From an uncultured Lachnospiraceae bacterium (GTDB lineage Bacteria; Bacillota; Clostridia; Lachnospirales; Lachnospiraceae): DNA of 30,853 bases. The stretch is taken from the NCBI GenBank assembly GCA_910585605.1, contig CAJUFL010000047.1:1-30853 (forward strand), written 5' to 3'. Both the position numbers and the translations under genes were made by a program. Shown here piece after piece: positions 23,916 to 30,853 of this stretch; the stretch's first letter is position 1; the number at the start of each line of letters is the position of its first letter. The notes beneath the pieces are model-generated. The model was given only the letters and a program-made list of their open reading frames with translations. It was not told the origin of the DNA and did no database searches.

Positions 23916-25896
23916 ACAAATTTCATTATCTAATTTTAGACAATATAAAGAACCTCAGACTATTAAATTTTCATGCGATAAAGATAAAAATGTTACGGTC
24001 ATATTAGGCATCAACACTAGTGGTAAGACGACTCTAATTCAGGCGTTTAACTGGTGTTTATATGAAACGACATCTTTTAAGACAAAAGATTTATTAAATT
24101 CAGAAAGGATGCGTAGTTTAGGACTTTATGCTTCCTGTATAGTATCAGTGGAGGTTGAATTAGAACATGAAGGCAAATTATACGTTATTAGAAGAACGCA
24201 ATCTGCAACCAAAACTGAAGGTGAACGCATAAAATATCAGCCGTCTGTACTTAAAGTTGAATTCAAAGAAGAGAATGGAGAGATGCAGGAAATCTCTTCG
24301 TATGAATGTGGTAATACAATCAACAAAATTCTACCTGCCGCATTATCTGATTATTTCTTTTTTGACGGCGAGCGTATATCTGATATAAACAATAAAGGCG
24401 ATGTCGTTGCTGCGGTTAGAGGACTTATGGGGCTTGAAACTATAAGTGAAGCAGTGGACCATTTTAACAAAGGAAGCAATTCGGTAATTGGGAAATTAAG
24501 CAAAGAGCTTGATGTCGGTCAAGATGAAAAGAGTAGACGATATCAGGTTGATTTAGATGGTGCCAAAGCGCAACTTCAAGTTCTTGAGAGTAGAATTAGT
24601 AGTGTTAAAGAAGAAATAGAGTATTTCGAAAACCGCAAAAAAGAATTGACCGAGATTATTCTTGCGCACGCTGATACTAAAAGCCGTCAGGAAGAAAAGA
24701 GTAGAGTAGAAAAAGATATTGCTTTCTTGGAGAGAAATCAAGAAAATCTTGAACAGCAACTTGTTAAAGATTTTACTAAAAGAGCTCCTAAGTTTTTTAT
24801 GTTGCCGTTGTATAAAAAAATTTATCAAGTTCTCTCTGATGCAAAGCAAGAAGGGGAAGGAATACCTGAAATGCATTCAAAGGCTATTGATTTTATTTTG
24901 GCTAGGGGGAGATGTATTTGTGGTATTGATTTAACACAAAATCAGGGGGCAGTCAATCACATTAAATATGAGCAGAGTTTACTTCCTCCTCAACATATCG
25001 GGACAATAATACGTACATATAAAGAGCGTATTTTAACTGGTGAACATGAAATAAGTGGGTTTACCAGTGAAATAGAAAGTGATTACAGAAGAATTCGCGA
25101 GAACGCTAATCAGCTTGATGATAAAAGGAGTCGGTTATTAGAACTTAGTAGACTCCTACAAGGCAATGTAGATGTTGGAAAGTATGAGCGAGATATCAAT
25201 GAAAACGATAGACAATTAAGAGAGAAAAGAGATCTACTTAATAGTTTATCTATTCGTATTGGAGAAACAAAAAATCGAATCCAATCTTTAGAGAAGACTG
25301 TTGCAAGTCTTGTCTTGATAACTGAAAAAAATAAAAAAATAAAACAGCGTTTAGCATATGCGCGCAGAATCTATACATGGTTTAAAGATAGTTATGATCG
25401 TGCTGAGCAAGATGTTAAAGTTGAACTGGATAAAAGTATTAATTCTATTTTTGCCCAAATGTATCATGGAAGGAGAATAGTTGAAATTGATGGAAGATAT
25501 CATATAACTCTTAAAATCGATAATGGTGATGGCGTTTTCGTTACCGATACTTCTCCAGGTTTGGATACTGTGAAAAATTTTGCATTCATTGCGGGAATTG
25601 TTGATTTGGCTAGACGTAAGGCAAAAGAACAAAAAAGTGATGATCCGGATGTTGTTGAATATAGTACAGAACCTTATCCTGTCGTTATGGATGCTCCTTT
25701 TTCTAATGCTGATGAGATTCATATTGCCAATATTTCTAAGGTTTTACCTCAAGTGGCAGAGCAGGTGATTTTGATTATTATGAAAAAAGATTGGGAGCAC
25801 GCTAAGCCTATGATGAATGATAAAGTTGGAATGATTTATGAAATAGAAAAGCATTCTGAAACTAATTCGTCTATACAGCCAGTGGAGGGATACTAA
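23905..25896 (+). CDS. SMC/DndD-like ATPase with coiled coil and CxC hook
   Basis: The 663-residue protein is built like Rad50/DndD. Walker A GINTSGKTT lies at about 36-44, and a YFFFDGERI motif precedes long coiled coils. A central CIC (C337, C339) may be a zinc-hook-like apex. A second coiled coil leads to the C-terminal ATPase half with TDTSPGLDT, a signature-like stretch, and Walker B PVVMDAPFSNADE. Such ATPases bind or tether DNA. DndD itself belongs to double-strand PT systems; here the DUF4007/SspC context suggests an SspFGH-type effector subunit instead. It overlaps the 55-aa gene by 11 bp, and its last base is the first base of the next gene. Confidence 0.82.
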   Translation: MIIKQISLSNFRQYKEPQTIKFSCDKDKNVTVILGINTSGKTTLIQAFNWCLYETTSFKTKDLLNSERMRSLGLYASCIVSVEVELEHEGKLYVIRRTQSATKTEGERIKYQPSVLKVEFKEENGEMQEISSYECGNTINKILPAALSDYFFFDGERISDINNKGDVVAAVRGLMGLETISEAVDHFNKGSNSVIGKLSKELDVGQDEKSRRYQVDLDGAKAQLQVLESRISSVKEEIEYFENRKKELTEIILAHADTKSRQEEKSRVEKDIAFLERNQENLEQQLVKDFTKRAPKFFMLPLYKKIYQVLSDAKQEGEGIPEMHSKAIDFILARGRCICGIDLTQNQGAVNHIKYEQSLLPPQHIGTIIRTYKERILTGEHEISGFTSEIESDYRRIRENANQLDDKRSRLLELSRLLQGNVDVGKYERDINENDRQLREKRDLLNSLSIRIGETKNRIQSLEKTVASLVLITEKNKKIKQRLAYARRIYTWFKDSYDRAEQDVKVELDKSINSIFAQMYHGRRIVEIDGRYHITLKIDNGDGVFVTDTSPGLDTVKNFAFIAGIVDLARRKAKEQKSDDPDVVEYSTEPYPVVMDAPFSNADEIHIANISKVLPQVAEQVILIIMKKDWEHAKPMMNDKVGMIYEIEKHSETNSSIQPVEGY

Positions 25897-26381
25897 TGTT
25901 TAATAGTGATATTTTAATACGTGGTAAATATTCAACCTACTTGAAGTATTTGAGTAAGAAAACAGAAAAAAATGACAGAAAGGAAAAGGTTGCGGGTGTA
26001 TTTGAAAGGCACATTGATGTCTATATGACAGCGGCAGTTGTTGGGTTAACTTATGGTCTAAGAAGAGAAGATGAAATTGGCGAAGGTTCAGAAACAGTAA
26101 AAATTTTTGCTGATGCTGTGAGCAGAGAGCAATTAAATCTTTTAACAATTTTCCGTTCAGTAATGTTGGTCGATAACTCATCTGGATTAAATGCTGATGA
26201 GAAAATTGATAGAGCTTTTAAAAATCCAGATACGCCAGAAAATATGAAATTATTTAATTCCTATGTTCGTGGAGGACTGGAGTGGTTATATGAAAATTTT
26301 ACTGAAGGAGCTACTACTCAAGACGAATATTTAGCAAAGATTTACGAGATTGTCGGAAACTTTGCAATAGAGAATCAGTGA
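25896..26381 (+). CDS. 161-aa helical protein of the PT-linked effector module
   Basis: The gene starts at the last base of the SMC-like stop, preceded by GGAGGG. The product is all-alpha in appearance, with FERHIDVYMTAAVVGLTYGLRR near residues 38-60 and LLTIFRSVMLVD near 85. It ends in an acidic helix. I do not recognise a catalytic motif, and it does not look like DndE, which is shorter and HTH-like. Position suggests it is a partner of the SMC-like ATPase, perhaps the third component of an SspFGH-like effector. Confidence 0.75.
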   Translation: MFNSDILIRGKYSTYLKYLSKKTEKNDRKEKVAGVFERHIDVYMTAAVVGLTYGLRREDEIGEGSETVKIFADAVSREQLNLLTIFRSVMLVDNSSGLNADEKIDRAFKNPDTPENMKLFNSYVRGGLEWLYENFTEGATTQDEYLAKIYEIVGNFAIENQ

Positions 26382-26397
26382 TTACACAGGGGAAAAT

Positions 26398-28542
26398 ATG
26401 AGTTATAAAAATCAAACAATTTTAAATACGATAAAAGGAATAAACAACACATATTATTTACCGTCCATCCAAAGAAAATTTGTGTGGAGTATGCAACAAA
26501 TTGAAGACTTATTTGATTCTATTTTGCAAGGGTATCCAATAGGGACGTTTTTGTTTTGGTCTGTTGAAAAGGGCGACAATCCTTCCCATATTGACCAATA
26601 TGTTTTTTATGAATTTATCAATAAATATTGCGATAAAGATGATTCTGAGTTCATTCAAAAGAAATTAAGCAAGCCTAGTTGCAAAGATAAAATAATTGCC
26701 GTATTAGATGGGCAACAAAGATTAAGTTCTTTATATTGTGCTATTCAAGGTTCGTATGCGGTAAAAACAAGTAAAAAAATCAGTCCGGATAATCCCTATC
26801 CGCCAAGGGAACTATATCTTAACTTATTATACGAGCCAAAGCTTGAAACAGATTCTGCAAATGAGTTTAAGTTTTTAACTGAGTCGGAAGCTGAAAAAAA
26901 AGATATTAACCAATATTGGTTAAAAGTTAAAGAAGTAATTAAGTGGTCATCTGATGGGGGTGGCGTAGTTTACGTAAAAAAACAAGCAAAAGAATTAGTA
27001 AAGAAAATAAAAGGCGAATTTAGTACCATATCTGACAATGAGTTGGAAGACATTGAAATTAAAATAGAGTTATTATGGACTAAACTAGTTAAAGAAGAGT
27101 TGATAACCTTTTATGAAATTAATAGAAGTGATTTAGATGAAATCTTAGATATTTTTGTCCGTGTAAATAGTGCGGGTACGCAATTATCTAAAAGTGATTT
27201 AGTATTTTCTACAATTGTTGCTCGTTGGGAAGAAGGCAGGGAAAAAATTGAAGACTTGTTGGAAACATTGAATGATAAAGGTGATGGTTTTAAATTTGAT
27301 AAGGATTTTATTATCAATCTCTGTCTGTCTCTAATGGATTTACCTCAAAAATTTGCTGTTAAAACTTTTACTTTAGATAATGTGAATAGAGTTAAAACTT
27401 CATGGAATTGTATAGTTGGCGCAATTAGTGCGGCTGTGGATTTACTGGTGGAGTTTGGCTTTAGTGATGAAAATTTGACTGCAGATTACATAATTATTCC
27501 TGTAGCATACTATCTTTTTAAATCGGGTAAAAAGGTTAAGAATTTAAGTCCTGATGAAAAAAATGATATTAGAAAATTTTTAATTTTCGGTATGATAAAA
27601 AAGATTTTTTCAGGCGGAGTTGATGGTGTATTGACTGCATTATTAAATGAATTGCGTTATCAGCAAGAGGATGGCACACAAGAATATGTTTTAAAAAATC
27701 CAGAATCATTTGATTTTGCTTCTCTTAGAAAGCTAAAGTTTCAAGATAGAAAGTTAAACATTGATGTGGTAGATCTTGAAGCGATTTTAGATTTAAAGAA
27801 AGGACCATTAACTTTTATGGTGCTTTCATTGTTGTATCCTCAGATCAAATTCAATGAAGAGAAATGGCATCAAGACCATATTCATCCTAAAACGCTATTC
27901 GATAAAAGCAAATTGAAGAAATATCTGAAAACGGTTAATGTTAGCGTTGACGACGATAAGCTAAATGATTGGAAGTATAAAGCTGATACGATAGTTAATT
28001 TGCAATTGCTTAAAGGCAATAAGAATCAATCTAAGGGGCAGACATCACTATCAGCATGGATAGCGTCTCAATATAAATCAGAAGAAGAATTAAAAGAGTA
28101 CACAACAACTAATTATATTGAAAAATCTGCAGGTTTTGAACTGTATAGTTTTGAAGCATTTTATAAAGCAAGAAGAGAGTTATTGAAGGTTCAACTTGCT
28201 AATATTTTTGATATTGATTTATCGGAATCTGATGCTGAAGAGCTTAATTCAGAAGAAGTTGCCGATTCGATGAGCAATACTATAGCTGATGCGATTTATA
28301 AAGTTCTTAGAGAATACCCTGAGGGTTTAACAGTACAAGAGATATATGATAAAATTGTAGAACAAAATCTTTATGTATTTGGTGCAAAAAATCCCAAATC
28401 CGTTGTTAGTATAACTATTCAAAGATGGTGTGATGGGTCAAAAATTTCAAGGGGAAATTCTGTTAAGATATTTAAAGTTGTTCAAGAAGTGGATGGGGAA
28501 ATCTACTATGGATTAATATCAAAGGCGAATTTTGCTGATTAA
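26398..28542 (+). CDS. sspE: SspE-like DUF262/HNH effector with C-terminal HARE-HTH-like domain
   Basis: The 714-residue protein begins with a DUF262 domain: PSIQRKFVW and GYPIGTFLFW near 20-50, then LDGQQRLSSL (D104-R108), the NTPase motif of GmrD/SspE-type proteins, and VRVNSAGTQLS. A DUF1524-like HNH nuclease follows with HQDHIHP (H491, D493, H494) and a downstream VNLQLL (N534). The last 75 residues (LTVQEIYDKIVEQ..., IQRWCDG...) look like a HARE-HTH winged helix, a domain linked to sensing modified DNA. SspE restricts phage DNA by nicking when stimulated by PT on host DNA. It is the last gene of the operon, 16 bp after the previous stop, with GGGGA upstream. Confidence 0.82.
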   Translation: MSYKNQTILNTIKGINNTYYLPSIQRKFVWSMQQIEDLFDSILQGYPIGTFLFWSVEKGDNPSHIDQYVFYEFINKYCDKDDSEFIQKKLSKPSCKDKIIAVLDGQQRLSSLYCAIQGSYAVKTSKKISPDNPYPPRELYLNLLYEPKLETDSANEFKFLTESEAEKKDINQYWLKVKEVIKWSSDGGGVVYVKKQAKELVKKIKGEFSTISDNELEDIEIKIELLWTKLVKEELITFYEINRSDLDEILDIFVRVNSAGTQLSKSDLVFSTIVARWEEGREKIEDLLETLNDKGDGFKFDKDFIINLCLSLMDLPQKFAVKTFTLDNVNRVKTSWNCIVGAISAAVDLLVEFGFSDENLTADYIIIPVAYYLFKSGKKVKNLSPDEKNDIRKFLIFGMIKKIFSGGVDGVLTALLNELRYQQEDGTQEYVLKNPESFDFASLRKLKFQDRKLNIDVVDLEAILDLKKGPLTFMVLSLLYPQIKFNEEKWHQDHIHPKTLFDKSKLKKYLKTVNVSVDDDKLNDWKYKADTIVNLQLLKGNKNQSKGQTSLSAWIASQYKSEEELKEYTTTNYIEKSAGFELYSFEAFYKARRELLKVQLANIFDIDLSESDAEELNSEEVADSMSNTIADAIYKVLREYPEGLTVQEIYDKIVEQNLYVFGAKNPKSVVSITIQRWCDGSKISRGNSVKIFKVVQEVDGEIYYGLISKANFAD

Positions 28543-28567
28543 TACTTGCTAAAATAGAACAAGTGAA

Positions 28568-28583
28568 TAATATTAGTTGATAA
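28568..28583 (+). repeat. 16-bp direct repeat, right copy
   Basis: TAATATTAGTTGATAA, identical to 7398-7413, lies 25 bp after the SspE-like stop and just before leader copy B. Confidence 0.45.
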
Positions 28584-28588
28584 GAAAA

Positions 28589-28663
28589 TGGCAGAAAAAT
28601 GGCGCAAAGATGTCAGTAAAATGCGTATGAGTTGATAATGGAAATATGTTAGACTGATATTGT
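28589..28663 (+). repeat. Mobile-element leader copy B (three 11-bp repeats plus conserved block)
   Basis: TGGCAGAAAAA, TGGCGCAAAGA and TGTCAGTAAAA begin at 28589, 28600 and 28611, again 11 bp apart. They are followed by ATGCGTATG and TTGATAATGGAAATATGTTA (28632-28651), then TGATATTGT. It is the counterpart of 11450-11524. Confidence 0.65.
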
Positions 28664-28667
28664 TGGG

Positions 28668-28699
28668 AAGTGGGACTTGAAAGAGTTCCGCTTTTTTTG
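28668..28699 (+). terminator. Terminator-like hairpin in leader copy B
   Basis: AAGTGGGACT pairs over 10 bp (two G-T pairs) with AGTTCCGCTT around a TGAAAG loop, followed by TTTTT. It would end the long Ssp transcript or a short leader RNA. Confidence 0.85.
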
Positions 28700-28922
28700 T
28701 TGGCGAAAATCAGTATAGGGAGGTGAAGTGGGATGTAGACGAAAGACTGATGATTGGGAAAATTTATGTTTTTACTAGTAGCATTGATTTTGGTTTAATG
28801 CCGCAGTCATGACTTTGGATGACCTTGAAAAGGCGATTTTGGACTAAAATCAGTATTACAGAGGGAATTTAAAAAATTTTTTTAACTTTTTTCAAAAAAG
28901 TTCTGTAAGACTGATTCTGCTC

Positions 28923-28950
28923 TTGACAGATGGAAATTATGATGTAAAAT
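28923..28950 (+). promoter_or_regulatory. Promoter for the recombinase unit
   Basis: Consensus TTGACA (28923-28928) and TAAAAT (28945-28950) have a 16-bp spacer. An AACGAGGAGG sequence follows but has no usable start codon, so it may be a remnant or structural. Confidence 0.65.
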
Positions 28951-29050
28951 AACGAGGAGGTTAGAAAATTTTATAGTTGAAGCACACAGGAAATTAATTT
29001 TTTCACAGTATCAGACAAATGAAGAAACATAAAATGTCGTAAATTAAGAG

Positions 29051-29311
29051 GTGAAAAAACAAAATGAAATAACTTGTAGGAATAATAGGAAAGATAGTGC
29101 TATTTGTCGAAACGAAGGCGTAAGTTATTGTATGGACAAGCCCAAACTTAACTTTCGTTTTCACAATCCGAATAGTGAAGAGAACTTTGTACGTATGCTC
29201 ATATCGGTATGTATGGAAACGTGCAGAGTGAAAGCGGACGAGGCAATCTCGGCAGACTTATTAAATAAAAAGGAAGAAACGGCGGCAACAGACGCCGATA
29301 AGAAGGAGTAA
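29051..29311 (+). CDS. Small companion protein of the serine recombinase
   Basis: The frame encodes up to 86 residues from GTG, with CRNNRKDSAICRNEG early and DKPKLNFRFHNPNSEENF in the middle, then a charged tail. I recall similar KLNFRFHNPN proteins just upstream of recombinase genes in clostridial mobile elements. The start is uncertain. The AAGAGGTG site overlaps the GTG itself and is instead placed for the ATG at 29064, which reads only two codons (MK) in another frame. Restoring one base there would join the frame, so a small deletion is possible. The ATG at 29132 would give a 59-residue form. It ends 6 bp before the recombinase. Confidence 0.6.
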   Translation: MKKQNEITCRNNRKDSAICRNEGVSYCMDKPKLNFRFHNPNSEENFVRMLISVCMETCRVKADEAISADLLNKKEETAATDADKKE

Positions 29312-29317
29312 CGAAAG

Positions 29318-30853
29318 ATGAGAGTAGCGGCTTATTGCAGGGTATCAACGGACAAAGCGGACCAGCTCAACAGCTTGGAAGCGCAGAAAAATTTCTTTAT
29401 GGAATATGTAAAGCGCACGGGGAACACACTCGTGCGCTTATATGCCGATGAAGGAATTTCGGGAACGAAAGTCAAAAAACGTAAACAGTTCCTGCAAATG
29501 ATGGCTGATGCGGAGACGGGGCTTTTCGAGCATGTTGTGGTAAAGGATATTTCCCGTTTTGCCCGCAACACCGTTGATTTATTGCAGAATATCAGAACGC
29601 TGAAGCAGTTGGGTATCGAGACGGAATTTTTAACCGCCAACATGACGAGTATGGGCAACAGCGAATTCGTTCTGACAATCTTCGGTGCGCTTGCACAGGA
29701 AGAGAGTGCGAATACCTCAAAGCGTATTAAGTTCGGTAAAAAGATAAATGCCGAAAAGGGCAGAATTCCCAATTTCGTTTACGGTTACGACAAGACTCCG
29801 GGCGACGTTTTCAACCTTAATATCAACGAGAAAGAAGCGGCAGTCGTCCGCCGTATATTCAGTATGTACACGGCAGAGAGCTACGGCGCAAATAAGATAG
29901 GACAGATTCTGAACGGTGAAAATATCAAGACAAAGTTCGGAAACAACTGGACGCAGGAGGCAGTCTGCCGTATTCTCACAAACGAAATCTATATGGGCAA
30001 GGTTATCAACGGCAAGGTGGAAGTTGCCGACTTCCTTACCGGTATCCGCAGGAACAAGAGCGAGGAAGAATGGTGTATTGTAGAGAAACCCGAGCTTGCT
30101 CTCATATCAAAAGAACTCTTTGAACGCACACAGGAGATAATGGCAGGCAGAAGCGAGAAGTTCAAGACGTTCAACAAGCGGACAAGTAATAGACACTTAT
30201 TTTCAACGCTCATTGTCTGCAAAGATTGCGGCTGGTCGTTCAGGCAAATCACGAGGACTTATCAGAACACTTACGTCCGCTGGGTTTGTTCTGGCAGGAA
30301 CGGGCGTGGAGCCAAGACCTGCTGTAATGCGACGAGCATCGGTGAAGACGTTTTAATCAAGAAGCTGAACGAGTACTTCCGCAACTACATAAAAAACAAA
30401 GATAAGATAATCGAGTACGTTGTTGAGCAGTTCCATAAGGAATATAAGGAAGAGGATGTCAACTTACAGCAGGAAAAAGAGCTGACGGCCGAATACGAGA
30501 AGCTGAAAGCCTTCCGTGTAAAATATATGGATATGTTTGCCGCCGAGATGATAAGCAGGGAAGAATTCGACAATCACGTCGGCGACAGCAAACAGAGAAT
30601 GGAAAAGATTGAAAGTGAATTAAAGCTCGTCAAGCACAGGATTTCCAAAACCGGAGAGCTGAAAAGCATTCTTGAAAAGACCTTTAAGACGATAGAAGAC
30701 ATTATAGAAACGGGCGAAATGTCAAACGGTCAGCTTCGGAAAATCATTGAGAAAATCGAGGTTGACCACGACGGAAACGTAGATATTTATATGAAATTAA
30801 CCGAGCGGTTAAACCTTGCCCGTACCGTTCCAATAAGTGGGTGTCTGACATAA
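29318..30853 (+). CDS. Large serine recombinase (site-specific integrase)
   Basis: The 511-residue protein has a resolvase catalytic domain with AAYCRVSTD (nucleophile S10), DEGISGTKV, VKDISRFARN and GALAQEES. A recombinase domain follows from about 150, then a recombinase zinc ribbon (CKDCGW ... WVCSGRNGRGAKTCC) near 300-340. The C-terminal coiled coil is rich in Glu and Lys. This is the layout of integrases of conjugative transposons and phages in Bacillota. AAGGAG lies 9 bp before the ATG. The stop codon is the last three bases of the window, so the gene is complete, but any attachment site just beyond is not visible. GC content is clearly higher than in the Ssp operon, pointing to a different origin for cargo and integrase. 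Confidence 0.93.
   Translation: MRVAAYCRVSTDKADQLNSLEAQKNFFMEYVKRTGNTLVRLYADEGISGTKVKKRKQFLQMMADAETGLFEHVVVKDISRFARNTVDLLQNIRTLKQLGIETEFLTANMTSMGNSEFVLTIFGALAQEESANTSKRIKFGKKINAEKGRIPNFVYGYDKTPGDVFNLNINEKEAAVVRRIFSMYTAESYGANKIGQILNGENIKTKFGNNWTQEAVCRILTNEIYMGKVINGKVEVADFLTGIRRNKSEEEWCIVEKPELALISKELFERTQEIMAGRSEKFKTFNKRTSNRHLFSTLIVCKDCGWSFRQITRTYQNTYVRWVCSGRNGRGAKTCCNATSIGEDVLIKKLNEYFRNYIKNKDKIIEYVVEQFHKEYKEEDVNLQQEKELTAEYEKLKAFRVKYMDMFAAEMISREEFDNHVGDSKQRMEKIESELKLVKHRISKTGELKSILEKTFKTIEDIIETGEMSNGQLRKIIEKIEVDHDGNVDIYMKLTERLNLARTVPISGCLT

Larger units (their letters stand above)
28543..29050 (+). other. Leader/intergenic region B before the recombinase unit
   Basis: No gene is visible. The region holds the right 16-bp repeat, three 11-bp repeats, the conserved block, a TGAAAG-loop terminator and three scattered AGACTGAT motifs (28651, 28744, 28908). 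It also has a palindrome AACTTTTTT/AAAAAAGTT (28884-28902), a promoter, and ATGTCGTAAATT (29034-29045) before an AAGAGGTG site. The order matches region A. Confidence 0.6.

Noticed and set aside
23905..26381. Canonical DndD-DndE of a double-strand Dnd system
   Set aside because: No DndB-like gene is seen, the 161-aa protein does not look like DndE, and the modification genes are SspB/C/D-like. The SMC-like ATPase is more likely part of the effector.

Overview
The window looks like an accessory, defence-rich stretch of a low-GC Bacillota (Clostridia-like) chromosome or integrative element. Genes have strong AGGAGG-type ribosome binding sites and near-consensus sigma-A promoters. A SAM-type riboswitch, a MATE transporter, an Smr protein and a clostridial-style large serine recombinase fit that assignment. 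I cannot name the species. I see no tRNA, rRNA or CRISPR array.

Region 1 (1-7.1 kb) is a patchwork of small units. It holds an AAA/DUF4143 ATPase between two near-identical hairpins. Next is a structured leader RNA followed by a three-gene operon: an RNase III-like protein with two dsRNA-binding domains, a Thg1-like polymerase and a 49-residue Asn-rich protein. After that come a MATE transporter with an Smr protein, a 21-bp-periodic repeat array, a 74-residue protein on the minus strand behind a SAM-like riboswitch, a small Cys-rich ORF and an orphan protein. The RNase III/Thg1 operon is my best candidate for an undescribed system.

Region 2 (7.4-11.3 kb) is a two-gene Hachiman anti-phage system: a HamA DUF1837 nuclease-like protein and a HamB SF2 helicase. 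Region 3 (11.8-14.1 kb) is a winged-helix protein resembling those of mobile elements, plus a HipA-like kinase whose promoter suggests a nearly leaderless mRNA.

Region 4 (14.1-28.5 kb) is a large, tightly packed operon for DNA phosphorothioation and PT-dependent defence: SspD-like, SspB-like (DUF4007), SspC-like and SspA-like genes. They are followed by a PLD-helicase, a 55-residue protein, an SMC/DndD-like ATPase and a 161-residue protein, which together may be an SspFGH-type effector. Last is an SspE-like DUF262/HNH protein with an added C-terminal HARE-HTH-like domain. One modification module thus appears to serve two effector modules.

Region 5 (28.5-30.85 kb) is a regulatory leader, a small companion protein and a large serine recombinase ending at the last base. 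The leader shares several ordered sequence blocks with the leader at 11.4-11.8 kb, so each defence operon is followed by a related copy. A 16-bp perfect direct repeat also lies just before hamA and just after the SspE-like gene. These features suggest modular capture of defence cargo by a mobile element.
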